A stretch of 11,722 nt of DNA, taken from contig CAYJLW010000106.1 in the NCBI GenBank assembly GCA_964370965.1, positions 1-11,722 on the forward strand. Direction: 5' to 3'. A model generated the notes under the pieces. It made no database searches and was not told the origin of the DNA. It worked only from the letters and a program-made list of their open reading frames with translations. This DNA is from CAYJLW01 sp964370965. GTDB lineage: Bacteria; Actinomycetota; Acidimicrobiia; UBA2766. The translations under genes were made by a program, and so were the position numbers. Below, in pieces: positions 1 through 7,222 of the stretch; position 1 is the stretch's first letter; each line of letters starts with the position of its first letter.

Positions 1-28
1 CCCCCCTACCTCCGTGGAGAAATCTCGA

Positions 29-61
29 CGTGATTCCGGGGCGGCGGAGCCGCCCCTCACG
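29..61 (-). terminator. Strong GC hairpin ending the sugar cluster
   Basis: Bases 38-45 and 49-56 are perfect 8-bp complements around a 3-nt loop. An outer 5-bp pair (29-33 with 57-61) extends the stem across a 4-nt one-sided bulge (34-37). It lies 87 nt past the stop codon of the last glycosyltransferase and no further gene is visible to its left, so it fits an intrinsic terminator of the minus-strand operon. There is no U-run after the stem, which is common for actinobacterial hairpin terminators. The same element occurs inverted at 11613-11645, so it could instead be a dispersed palindromic repeat. Confidence 0.6.
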
Positions 62-147
62 GCTTCAAGCGCCGTCCGCGAATCGTCTGGCTGACGCGCA
101 GCGTGGTGCCTGGCGGCGGACAGGATGTGGGTGCAACCCCGTTCCCG

Positions 148-1278
148 TCATCCGAGGACGTCGCGATAGAGGGCGTCCCACCTTTCGCAGAGGCGTTCAA
201 CGGAGAACTCGTGAGAGCGGACGACCCCGTTCGCCGCCAGGTTCGCCGCCCGGTCACGGCCGTCGAGAAGGTCGACGAGGGCGCCCGCCAACGCTGCGGG
301 ATCCTGCGCAGGGACGACGACGCCCGACACGCCGTCCTCGACGACGTCGGGCATCCCGCTCACGTCCGTCACGACCGTCACCCGGCCGGCCGCCATCGCC
401 TCGATGACAGACGCCGGGGTGCCCTCGCGCCAGGACGGCTGCACGAACACGTCGATGCCCGCCAGGAAGGCAGCGGCATCAGGGACGCGGCCGAGGAACT
501 CGACGCCCGCTCCGGCTCGCCCGGCCCGTTCACGCATGGCGTCGCCGTCCGGCCCGACGCCCGCGACGACGAATCGGACGTCGGGCCGCTCGGCATGCAC
601 CATGACGGCGGCGTCCACGAAGTCGTCGACGCCCTTGTAGGAGACGAGGCGGGAGAGCATCCCGACGACCGGAGGCCGTCCGAGGGGGAACGGAGGGTCC
701 GCCCGGAAGTCCTCGACGTGGACCCCGCCCGGGATCCAGACGAGCTTCCTCGGATCCGCCTGCTCATGGCGCTCCAGGAGAGCCATGATCTCCCGGGACA
801 CGCAGACGAGACGGTCGGCCTTCTCGTGCAGGACACGCTCGAGCATCCGGTACGCGTAGCGCACGTCCGGCGGCCGAGCCGACCAGACCCGGAAGGTGCC
901 GTGGTGGACGCGCACGTAGCGCGCCCGGCCCCACCAGCTCAGGATTCCGGCCCACATGTCGGCGCGCCACAGATGGCTCACGATCAGGTCCACACCGATC
1001 TCACGGAAGAAGCGGTCGAGGCGCACTGCCCCGCCGGCCTGCCACTTCCTCTCCATGCCGGCGACACAGACCGGGACGCCGAGCGCCTCGAAGTCAGCGA
1101 GCATCGACTCGCTGTGGCCCTCCGCCGCCGAGTGGTGTTCATGACGGACGAACGCCACCGCCGGGCGGTAGCGGGTCCGGTCCATGCACTTCACGAGCTC
1201 GTAGACCATGGCGCGAGGCCCGCCGCGGATCGGCGAGCTCACCACGTGGCAGATCGTGCGCCGGTCGTCCCCGACCAT
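148..1278 (-). CDS. GT4-family glycosyltransferase (GT-B fold)
   Basis: 376-residue retaining glycosyltransferase of the GT4 type, which moves a sugar from a nucleotide donor to a glycan or lipid acceptor at the cytoplasmic membrane face. The N-terminal acceptor domain runs to about residue 195. The donor domain follows, with the strand GMLSRLVSYKG (206-216) and the E-x7-E signature E285...E293, where the glutamates normally bind the nucleotide-sugar. No signal peptide or membrane segment is seen. The ATG at 1278-1276 is chosen because it shares one base with the upstream gene's stop (TGATG), a translational-coupling junction. The reading frame stays open far upstream across the neighbouring genes, but that extension is a GC-rich shadow. 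As the last gene of the sugar cluster it probably uses a GDP-sugar made by the epimerases upstream. Donor and acceptor cannot be read from sequence. Confidence 0.9.
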   Translation of the reverse strand: MVGDDRRTICHVVSSPIRGGPRAMVYELVKCMDRTRYRPAVAFVRHEHHSAAEGHSESMLADFEALGVPVCVAGMERKWQAGGAVRLDRFFREIGVDLIVSHLWRADMWAGILSWWGRARYVRVHHGTFRVWSARPPDVRYAYRMLERVLHEKADRLVCVSREIMALLERHEQADPRKLVWIPGGVHVEDFRADPPFPLGRPPVVGMLSRLVSYKGVDDFVDAAVMVHAERPDVRFVVAGVGPDGDAMRERAGRAGAGVEFLGRVPDAAAFLAGIDVFVQPSWREGTPASVIEAMAAGRVTVVTDVSGMPDVVEDGVSGVVVPAQDPAALAGALVDLLDGRDRAANLAANGVVRSHEFSVERLCERWDALYRDVLG

Positions 1279-2435
1279 CAGTCCCCGCTCCCGGGGGCGG
1301 GGAGGTGAAGGGCGGCAGCGAACTCCTCGGCGAGGTGCGACCAGTCGTAGCGGCGGGACACCCGCCAGATCCGCTCCCGCTCCGCCGCCGCCACCGGCAC
1401 CTTGGCCGCGTCCAGCACGCCGTCCGCGTACGCCTCGGGGCTGGGCGGCAGCGCCTGGCCGACGTCGAGCTCCTCGACGACGTCCGCCCAGACGCCGACA
1501 CGGGTCGTGAGCACGGAGAGGCCGCAGCCGAGGAACGCCGGCACGCGCCCGGGGCAGCGGGCCTCGTTGGCCACAGTGGGCCCGAGGGGAGCGAGGGCGT
1601 AGTCGGCCCGCCAGCATGTCCGCGTGTACTCGTCGAAGGAGAGGTTCCCGAAGCGCCGCACCCGGGGTCTGTCGGGGAACTTCCCGGCGGCGAGACCGGT
1701 GACCCAGAGCTCCGTGTCCGCACCAGCGGCATCGAGAGCTTCGACGACCGCCTCGTAGTACTCCATGTCGTATGCGGCGCCGCCCCCCGCCACGAGACGA
1801 ACCGGACGCGTCTCCCCTGGCGGGGGGGGATCGGCCTCCGGGGGCTCCCCCACGCTCGTGCCGTTGAGGACGATTGGGCAGTCGAGGTCGGGACGGCGGC
1901 GGGCGATCTCCTCCCGGAGACGCGGTGACACCGTGGTGGCGGACCCGGCGCGGGCGACGAGGCGGTTGAGGAGGACGTGCTCGACGGGCTCGAAGGCCCG
2001 GCTCGCCCACAGGGGTCGGCGCATGAGGGCGGCACCCCCGAACCACCAGTAGTCCCCGACGTCGGCGTGCAGGCGTGCCTTGTAGCGACCGGCGAAGTGC
2101 AGTGCCGGCGCCAGCACCGACGGGCGGGAGTCGAAGGCGACGACGAGGTCGGGCGGGCCGCCGTGGCCTGCGAGGAGCGCCTCGGCGTGGCGGATGCGCC
2201 AGCGACCCTCGCCCAGGCTCCAGCCGGATCTCAGCGGCTCGCGCAGCCAGCTCGGAGACCGCACGATCGTCGCCGCGCCCCGCTCCTCCTGGGACGCCTC
2301 GCCCGTGGCCCCGACGTACAGGACGAGGCGGGCCCCGCCAGGATGACGGCTGAGGAGCTGCTCGGCACGGTAGCTCGCTCCCCGGCCCCCGACGTTGTGG
2401 GAGAAGGCGAGGACGAGGGGGGGTCCGGCGACCAT
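1278..2435 (-). CDS. Probable GT-B glycosyltransferase, divergent
   Basis: 385-residue protein that reads as a GT-B glycosyltransferase. The N-terminal half contains a glycine-rich loop (FSHNVGGRGASYRAEQL, 11-27). The C-terminal half has the donor-domain pattern (RPVRLVAGGGAAYD, 210-223) and a nucleotide-site-like stretch APLGPTVANEARCPG (282-296) followed by FLGCGLSVLTT. The canonical GT4 E-x7-E pair is not intact: the position where the second Glu is expected reads V-P-A before FLGCG. It may therefore be a distant GT4-like family or use altered donor contacts. The ATG at 2435 follows a GGGAG at short spacing and lies 9 nt after the stop of the upstream epimerase. The end overlaps the next glycosyltransferase by 1 nt. 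Membership in a sugar-transfer pathway is well supported by context; substrate unknown. Confidence 0.75.
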   Translation of the reverse strand: MVAGPPLVLAFSHNVGGRGASYRAEQLLSRHPGGARLVLYVGATGEASQEERGAATIVRSPSWLREPLRSGWSLGEGRWRIRHAEALLAGHGGPPDLVVAFDSRPSVLAPALHFAGRYKARLHADVGDYWWFGGAALMRRPLWASRAFEPVEHVLLNRLVARAGSATTVSPRLREEIARRRPDLDCPIVLNGTSVGEPPEADPPPPGETRPVRLVAGGGAAYDMEYYEAVVEALDAAGADTELWVTGLAAGKFPDRPRVRRFGNLSFDEYTRTCWRADYALAPLGPTVANEARCPGRVPAFLGCGLSVLTTRVGVWADVVEELDVGQALPPSPEAYADGVLDAAKVPVAAAERERIWRVSRRYDWSHLAEEFAAALHLPAPGSGD

Positions 2436-2444
2436 GCGCTCCCG

Positions 2445-3473
2445 TCAGCCCTGTGCCGCGCGAACCCGCGGGAGCCACACCTCGACCATGCGTTCCAGGC
2501 CGGCGCGCAGGTCGATCTCGGGGGCGAAGTCGGCGAGCGTGGCCCGGAACACGCCGAGATCGAGGGTCTTGGCCTTGTTGCCCGACGGCTTCGTAGTGTC
2601 GTATTCGATCTTCTCGCAGCCCAGGATCCCGGCGAGGGCTTCGGCGAGATCCTTCACGGACGTGGGCTCTCCGCCGGCGAGGTTCATGGGCCCCACGGCT
2701 TCCCCGGTGGCGGCCGCCTTCGCCCCGGCGGCGAGAATCGCCCGGGCGATGTCCGAGGCGTGCAGGAGGTCGCGCTGCTGGGTGCCGTCGCCCCACACCG
2801 ACAGCACGGGGTTCGTGGCCGCCTTGTAGACGAGGGAAGGCACGAGGTGTGACTGCTCGACACCCTTCCACCGGTAGGACTCCCCGTACGCGTTCGCCAG
2901 GCGCACGACCGCTGGGGTGATCCCGGAACCCTGCCGGGTGAGCTCGGTGACGCCCCGTTCGAGGATGAGCTTGGCGAAGCCGTAGCCCTCGTTGCCCGGC
3001 TCGCATTCCAGGGAGGCGGCGTCCTCGCGGATCGGCTGCGGGGCGCTCGCCGGGTACACGCAGGACGACGAGACGGCCACGAGCGTGAGGGGTCGCGCCG
3101 ATCGGCGCCGGGCGAGTGCCCCCAACATGGCGAGGTCGATCTCGGCGTTCTGTTGCATCATCCAGAAGCCTCGCTGCGCCGAGAAGCCGATCCCCTGGGT
3201 CTCCCCAGCGAGGTGGTACACGACGTCGGCCTGCTCCACCACGGGGTCGACGGCCTCGGGCACACGCAGGTCGATGTTGTCATGGGGGAGCCGGCGGGAG
3301 AGATCCATGGAGTCGGCGGCCGGATTGCCGTCCCAGGGGCGGCGGTCGACGACGGTCACGGAGGCGGCGTCTGCGTCGAGGAGGTGTGAGGAGGCGAACG
3401 TGCCGATGAGGCCGGCGCCACCCGTCACGACGACATGGGCACCTGAGATCCCGGAGAGATCGAGCGAGGTCAT
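2445..3473 (-). CDS. NAD(P)-dependent nucleotide-sugar epimerase/reductase, GDP-L-fucose synthase-like
   Basis: 342-residue extended short-chain dehydrogenase (SDR). The Rossmann nucleotide loop GGAGLIG is at 18-24. The catalytic Ser region SSSCVYP is at 135-141, with Cys138 where GDP-fucose synthase and GDP-mannose 3,5-epimerase carry a catalytic Cys. The YxxxK pair is Tyr164/Lys168. SVWGDGTQQRD (225-235) is the usual substrate-domain motif, and YDTTKPSGNKAKTLD (291-305) resembles the C-terminal YDTTKPDG..RKLLD block of GDP-L-fucose synthases. This suggests a 3,5-epimerase and/or 4-reductase acting on a GDP-4-keto sugar, but the exact reaction is inference; a plain 4-epimerase is the alternative. 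The ATG at 3473 has no strong Shine-Dalgarno (SD). It starts 67 nt after the upstream GME-like gene and likely shares its transcript and pathway. Confidence 0.85.
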   Translation of the reverse strand: MTSLDLSGISGAHVVVTGGAGLIGTFASSHLLDADAASVTVVDRRPWDGNPAADSMDLSRRLPHDNIDLRVPEAVDPVVEQADVVYHLAGETQGIGFSAQRGFWMMQQNAEIDLAMLGALARRRSARPLTLVAVSSSCVYPASAPQPIREDAASLECEPGNEGYGFAKLILERGVTELTRQGSGITPAVVRLANAYGESYRWKGVEQSHLVPSLVYKAATNPVLSVWGDGTQQRDLLHASDIARAILAAGAKAAATGEAVGPMNLAGGEPTSVKDLAEALAGILGCEKIEYDTTKPSGNKAKTLDLGVFRATLADFAPEIDLRAGLERMVEVWLPRVRAAQG

Positions 3474-3540
3474 GACGATGGAAGGTAGTGGACGCCGCCG
3501 GTGGGGCCCTCCGGTGCGCCGGTCTGGGGGGAAGTCCGTG

Positions 3541-4539
3541 TCATTCGGCGCGCAGGTTCGCCCGGTAGGCGTCGCCCTCGGCTGCCTGGGCCTCCGCGAC
3601 CTGCCCGGCGATCCACGGGTAGGTCTTCGCTATGCCCTCGCGCAGCGTGGTGGGCGGCTCCCAACCGAGGACGCTGCGGCAGAGGCTGTTGTCGGAGTTG
3701 CGGCCCCGGACGCCCTGGGGACCCTCGACGTGGCGGACCTCGACATCCTTGCCGGCGGCGTCCATGGCGATGCGGGCGAGCTCGTTGATGGAGACCATCT
3801 CGTCGGAGCCGAGGTTCAGGGGCTCGCCGAAGTCGCTGCGCATGATGCGGTAGATACCCTCGACGCAGTCGTCGACGTAGCAGAACGAGCGGGTCTGCTC
3901 GCCGTCGCCCCACATCTCGAGGAAGCCGTCGGGGCCGGCCTCGGCCACCTTGCGGCACATCGCGGCAGGGGCTTTCTCGCGCCCGCCCCGCCAGGTGCCC
4001 AGGGGACCGTAGATGTTGTGGAACCGCACGATGCGGGTCGCCATCCCGTAGTCCTCGGCGTAGTGCAGGCAGAGGCGCTCCGTGATGAGCTTCTCCCAGC
4101 CGTAGGCGTCCTGGGGGGCCGCCGGGTAGGCGTGCTCCTCCTTCAGGGGCTCGACCTCGGTCGTCTCTTGGAGGTACTCGGGGTAGATGCAGGCCGAGGA
4201 GCTGTACAGGTAGCGGCCCACACCGTTCTCCCGCGCTGCCTCAAGGGTGTGGAAGTTGATGAGGGCGTTGTTGTGCAGGATGAGGGCGTGGTGGGCGGAT
4301 ATGAAGCCCATCCCGCCCATGTCGGCTGCGAGCGCGAAGACTTGGTCGACGCCGGCGGTCGCCTTCTGGCAGTTCTCCCACCGGCGCAGGTCGAGGAGCA
4401 TGAACTCGTCGGCCTGCGTGGTCTCGAACTCGGGCTCCTTGATGTCGACTCCGCGGACGCGATGGCCCTCTGCTTTGAGCAGCTTGACGAGGTGGTGTCC
4501 GATGAAGCCCCCGGCTCCGGTGACGAGGACGTTGCTCAC
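3541..4539 (-). CDS. GDP-mannose 3,5-epimerase (GME family)
   Basis: 332-residue SDR that I recognise as GDP-mannose 3,5-epimerase, the enzyme that turns GDP-D-mannose into GDP-L-galactose (and GDP-L-gulose) by oxidation, epimerisation at C3 and C5, and reduction with bound NAD. The NAD loop GAGGFIG is at 8-14, with the ribose-binding acid Asp32. AADMGGMGFI (71-80), SSACIYPE (114-121), RFHNIYGPLGTWRGGREKAP (172-191), EMWGDGEQTRSF (208-219) and GSDEMVS (244-250) are hallmark GME blocks. Cys117, Tyr146, Lys150 and Lys189 match Arabidopsis GME Cys145, Tyr174, Lys178 and Lys217, all at a constant offset of 28, so the active site is complete. The start is GTG, fixed by AAGGAG five bases upstream. 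Related actinomycete enzymes make GDP-L-gulose for glycopeptide antibiotics such as bleomycin, but no antibiotic genes are seen here. Confidence 0.92.
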   Translation of the reverse strand: MSNVLVTGAGGFIGHHLVKLLKAEGHRVRGVDIKEPEFETTQADEFMLLDLRRWENCQKATAGVDQVFALAADMGGMGFISAHHALILHNNALINFHTLEAARENGVGRYLYSSSACIYPEYLQETTEVEPLKEEHAYPAAPQDAYGWEKLITERLCLHYAEDYGMATRIVRFHNIYGPLGTWRGGREKAPAAMCRKVAEAGPDGFLEMWGDGEQTRSFCYVDDCVEGIYRIMRSDFGEPLNLGSDEMVSINELARIAMDAAGKDVEVRHVEGPQGVRGRNSDNSLCRSVLGWEPPTTLREGIAKTYPWIAGQVAEAQAAEGDAYRANLRAE

Positions 4540-4692
4540 GATGACTCCTTGTCGGCTCCGAGATGATGCCTACCCACCGCCACCCGTACCCGCCACCCGA
4601 GGGAACCCTCCCTACCGAACCGTCTTCTAGCTGCTCCCGCGAGATTCCTGCAGAACGCCCACCGTCAGGCAGGCCGGGAACGCACCCGCCGC
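4540..4692 (-). promoter_or_regulatory. 153-nt gap before the sugar cluster; GME ribosome binding site
   Basis: This is the only sizeable gap in the left half. It ends in a clear SD, AAGGAG (minus strand, 4550-4545), 5 nt before the GTG of the epimerase. Inside are a 10-bp direct repeat with 13-bp period (plus strand CCGCCACCCG at 4577-4586 and 4590-4599) and a small inverted repeat GAGGG-AA-CCCTC (4599-4610). I find no convincing -10/-35 pair. The gap may still carry a promoter that separates the sugar cluster from the methyltransferase gene, but this is not proven. Confidence 0.4.
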
Positions 4693-5439
4693 TCAGCGCT
4701 TGCGGAGCAGGACGAGCGCGTAGCTCGTGAGCCTCGGATGGGGACGGCGAATGAGGTACTCGGTCTTCATGCGGTGAAGCGCCCGCAGCGGCCCGAGCTT
4801 GTCGTAGTAGGCGGCGTGGCCGAAGTAGCCCCGGTACTCGACCACGTCGAAACCGAGACCCTGGAAGCGCTCGTACTGACGGGGCAAGGGTCCGTAGCAC
4901 CAGTCGTAGTAGGCGGGAAACTTCGCGCAGCGCCCGGACTTCTCCCGGCCGGGGAAGACCCTCTGCAGGAGTCGATCGGTGTACTGCTCGGGCGCCCAGC
5001 GGTTCAACAGGAACGGCAGGGCGTACAGCGTGGGGAAGAAGTGGAGCGCGTAGCCGCCCGGGCGGAGCATCGCGAGGATGTTGGCGTGCAGGGCCGCGGC
5101 ATCCGGGACGTGCTCGACCAGCATGCGGCTGAACACGAGGTCGAAGTGGCCGGCGAGGTCCGGCTGGGGCCGGCAGATGTCCGCGCAGACCTTCGTGTAG
5201 TCCTCGGGCGCCTTGTCGAGCTCGGCCCGGCTGACGTCCAAGAGGGTGTAGTCGAGGGCCCGGGCGCGGATGAAGTCCGGGGAGAGGACGGGGTTCGCCC
5301 CGCCGCCCACGTCACAGACGGCCCGCAGTCCATGGGTGACGACGACGTCCTCGACGACGCCGGTGAAGGCGCCCGTGAGCATCTCGAAGGAACGTTCGTA
5401 GGTGACGGCGGACCCCGTGGCGCGTTCGTCCCCGGTCAT
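4693..5439 (-). CDS. Class I SAM-dependent methyltransferase
   Basis: 248-residue Rossmann-like methyltransferase. Motif I is VCDVGGGANP (41-50), the SAM-binding loop. Asp69 in LLDVS is the acidic residue expected to hold the SAM ribose. HFDLVFSRMLVEHVPD (98-113) is the motif IV region and LRPGGYALHFFPT (125-137) is the post-motif strand, as in the Methyltransf_11/23 group. The C-terminal ~100 residues are rich in Tyr, Trp and Arg and probably form the acceptor lid; LPFLLNRW and ARG-rich basic patches may contact membrane or nucleotide-sugar. Two starts are adjacent (GTG at 5442, ATG at 5439). I prefer the ATG because AGGAG lies 5 nt before it. It begins 22 nt after the DUF62 gene, so the two SAM-using genes are probably co-transcribed. 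The methyl acceptor is unknown; a sugar or lipid of the neighbouring cluster is a guess. Confidence 0.85.
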   Translation of the reverse strand: MTGDERATGSAVTYERSFEMLTGAFTGVVEDVVVTHGLRAVCDVGGGANPVLSPDFIRARALDYTLLDVSRAELDKAPEDYTKVCADICRPQPDLAGHFDLVFSRMLVEHVPDAAALHANILAMLRPGGYALHFFPTLYALPFLLNRWAPEQYTDRLLQRVFPGREKSGRCAKFPAYYDWCYGPLPRQYERFQGLGFDVVEYRGYFGHAAYYDKLGPLRALHRMKTEYLIRRPHPRLTSYALVLLRKR

Positions 5440-5461
5440 CACTGCTCCTCTCCTCAGTTCT

Positions 5462-6295
5462 CTAGAGGCCGTCGCCCGGCGGGTCCGGGGCCTTCTCCAC
5501 GGTGACGTGGGCTCCCTCGCTCACCCGGAGGATCCCGGCGGCGTTCTCCCCGTTGGCGCCCACTGCGAGTTGGCCGGTGGAGTCGACGAAGGCGAGGAGG
5601 CGACCGCGTTCGACGTCTGCGAAGGTGCCCACGAGGGGGACGCGCTCGTCGATGCGCCCGAACGTCACGAGGAGGGTCTCCCCCCTTGCGGTGCCGATGG
5701 CGTCGAGGTCCTCCTCGGTGACGTTGGTCTGCACGTTGCCGTAGTGGTCGATCCAGAGCACGGCACCCTCGAGGCGTCCGCCGCTCTCCTGGCTCAGGGG
5801 CAGCAGCATCGGCACCAGCTCGGCGGGGGACACCTCTCCTCCGAGGTCCGCGAGAGCGGCGCCTCCGGCCAGCGCCCCCGCCGCGGGGGCGAAGACGTCC
5901 CGGCCCTGGAAGGTGGGGGACGGCTCTTCCACTCCCCAGCGGGACGGCTCCAGCACCACCGCTGCCGCCGTCCCCCCGCAGATCGCCACGGCGGGCGACA
6001 GGAGGCCGTTGTCGGGACCGACGAAGAGCCGGCCGTCGACGGCCTGGATCGCCACCGGCTTCCGGTCGGTGCCGACGGTGGGGTCCACGACGCCGAGATG
6101 GACGCCCGCGGGCAGGTACTGGATGGCCCGGGCGAGGGCGAGGGCACCCGCCCGGATGTCGCCCGGGCTGACGTTGTGGGTGACGTCGAGGATGTCCGCA
6201 CCGGGACACACCTGCAGGATGAGCCCTTTGCAGACGGCTACGAACTCGTCGTCGAGGCCGTAGTCGGAGAGAAACGTGACAGACCGGTGTGTCAC
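5462..6295 (-). CDS. SAM hydroxide adenosyltransferase family (DUF62) protein
   Basis: 277-residue member of the DUF62 family, whose characterised members split S-adenosylmethionine into adenosine and methionine using water/hydroxide and are related to the SAM fluorinase and chlorinase. Diagnostic blocks are VTFLSDYGLDDEFV (6-19), DVTHNVSPGDI (37-47), GVVDPTVGTDR (68-78), FVGPDNGLLSP (91-101), FQGRDVFAPAAGAL (129-142) and IDHYGNVQTNV (182-192), then the C-terminal barrel ending near GANGENAAG. Of the known Asp-Arg-His triad, Asp71 and Arg78 are present, but the His of the usual FHGRD motif is Gln130. The VDPGVGT motif also reads VDPTVGT. Activity may therefore be altered. The start is GTG, overlapping the bS22 stop by 4 nt (GTGA), and the N-terminus matches family length. 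Product function is inferred from family only. Confidence 0.9.
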   Translation of the reverse strand: MTHRSVTFLSDYGLDDEFVAVCKGLILQVCPGADILDVTHNVSPGDIRAGALALARAIQYLPAGVHLGVVDPTVGTDRKPVAIQAVDGRLFVGPDNGLLSPAVAICGGTAAAVVLEPSRWGVEEPSPTFQGRDVFAPAAGALAGGAALADLGGEVSPAELVPMLLPLSQESGGRLEGAVLWIDHYGNVQTNVTEEDLDAIGTARGETLLVTFGRIDERVPLVGTFADVERGRLLAFVDSTGQLAVGANGENAAGILRVSEGAHVTVEKAPDPPGDGL

Positions 6296-6393
6296 TTACC
6301 CTGCTGGCGGCGCTTCCAGCGCGTGGCCTTGAGAAGCTTCTTGTGCTTCTTCTTGCGCATCTTCTTGCGCCGCTTCTTGATCAGAGAGGACAC
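6292..6393 (-). CDS. Small basic ribosomal protein bS22 (AURKAIP1/COX24 type), 33 aa
   Basis: 33-residue, strongly basic protein (MSSLIKKRRKKMRKKKHKKL, then LKATRWKRRQQGK). It has the sequence pattern of the actinobacterial AURKAIP1/COX24-domain protein found as bS22 in the mycobacterial 30S subunit. It is a ribosome structural component, probably binding rRNA near the decoding region. The start is GTG, set by AAGGAG (minus strand 6404-6399) with a 5-nt spacer; this SD begins on the last base of the proC stop codon. proC directly upstream with bS22 after it is the order in mycobacteria (Rv0500, Rv0500B), except that the small BldC-like HTH gene between them there is missing here. It is too short for ordinary gene finders and easily missed. 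Confidence 0.92.
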   Translation of the reverse strand: MSSLIKKRRKKMRKKKHKKLLKATRWKRRQQGK

Positions 6394-6403
6394 ATCGGCT
6401 CCT

Positions 6404-7222
6404 TCAGGTTCCTTCTTCGAACTGCCGGCCCAGCTCCGCTCCCCGGGCCGTGGCGGCACGCACAGCGGCGAGGACGCCGGCGCGGACTTCGCACGCGTCC
6501 AGTGCCGCCACCGCGGCCGCAGTCGTGCCGCCGGGTGAAGTGACCTGCGTGCGGAGCTCGGTGGCGGACCGCCCGGTCTCGAGCAGCCCCGCCGCCCCGG
6601 CCATGGTCTGACGCGCCAGGATAGCCGCCGTGTCCTCCGGGAGTCCCAGCGCGACGCCGGCGCCGGCGAGGGCCTCGACGAGGTAGAAGAAGTAGGCCGG
6701 TCCGGAACCCGACACGGCCGTGGCGACGTCGAGCAGGGACTCCTCGACGCGGAGCACCCTTCCGACGGCCCCCAGGATCTCCTCGGCGAGGTCGAGGTGG
6801 TCCCCGGTGGCGTGCCTGCCCCCGGCGACGACGGACATGGCCATGCCCACGAGGGCCCCGGTGTTGGGCATCGCCCGCACGACCGGCGTGCGCTCCGGGA
6901 GCATGGCCTCCAGCGCCCGAGTGGACACGCCGGCGACGATGGAGGCCACCGGCGTTCCCGCGCCCAGCTCGGCGCCCACTGCCTCGCAGGCCTCCCGCAG
7001 GTGGGGCTGCTTCACGGCGAGCAGGACGCAGCCCGCGCCCCGGGCGGCGTCCTCTGCCTCCTCGTAGACGTGGACGCCGTAGCGTTCCTGCAGCGACTCG
7101 CGGCGCTCGTCGTCCGGCTCGGCCACGGACAGCTCCGTGGGGGCCGCCCAGCCGGCGTCGAGCAACCCGTGCAGGAGCGCTCCCCCCATAGCCCCGCCCC
7201 CGATGAGAGCGAGCCGGATCAT
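6404..7222 (-). CDS. proC: Pyrroline-5-carboxylate reductase
   Basis: 272 residues, the normal ProC length. It catalyses the last step of proline synthesis, reducing 1-pyrroline-5-carboxylate to L-proline with NAD(P)H in the cytoplasm. The N-terminal Rossmann loop IGGGAMGGALLHGL is at 7-20, VVRAMPNTGALVG at 114-126, and the C-terminal dimerisation/substrate domain carries SGSGPAYFFYLVEA (171-184) and QVTSPGGTT (226-234), the signature that contacts the substrate carboxylate. The ATG at 7222 has GGAGG 4 nt upstream. That ribosome binding site lies inside a perfect 7-bp stem (7227-7243), and the start overlaps the stop of a possible 19-codon ORF (ATGA). Translation may thus depend on ribosomes arriving from upstream. 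bS22 follows after 10 nt. Confidence 0.97.
   Translation of the reverse strand: MIRLALIGGGAMGGALLHGLLDAGWAAPTELSVAEPDDERRESLQERYGVHVYEEAEDAARGAGCVLLAVKQPHLREACEAVGAELGAGTPVASIVAGVSTRALEAMLPERTPVVRAMPNTGALVGMAMSVVAGGRHATGDHLDLAEEILGAVGRVLRVEESLLDVATAVSGSGPAYFFYLVEALAGAGVALGLPEDTAAILARQTMAGAAGLLETGRSATELRTQVTSPGGTTAAAVAALDACEVRAGVLAAVRAATARGAELGRQFEEGT

Noticed and set aside
1..147. tRNA or other structured RNA left of the glycosyltransferase
   Set aside because: Apart from the hairpin at 29-61 no cloverleaf, anticodon arm or T-loop pattern is found.
148..3006. A 952-residue open frame on the minus strand that looks like one giant glycosyltransferase fusion
   Set aside because: Only the last 376 residues are protein-like. 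The upstream part is Arg/Pro/Gly-rich and overlaps the real epimerase and glycosyltransferase genes in another frame; the TGATG junction gives the true start.
2992..4566. Long plus-strand open frames (also 103-1308, 1977-2852, 5402-6538 and 9297-10658)
   Set aside because: They are antisense shadows of conserved minus-strand genes in GC-rich DNA and show no recognisable domain, starts or ribosome binding sites.
5462..6295. SAM-dependent chlorinase/fluorinase
   Set aside because: It shares the superfamily fold but has the D-P-x-V-G-T-x-R motif of the hydroxide adenosyltransferase group and no halogenation genes nearby.
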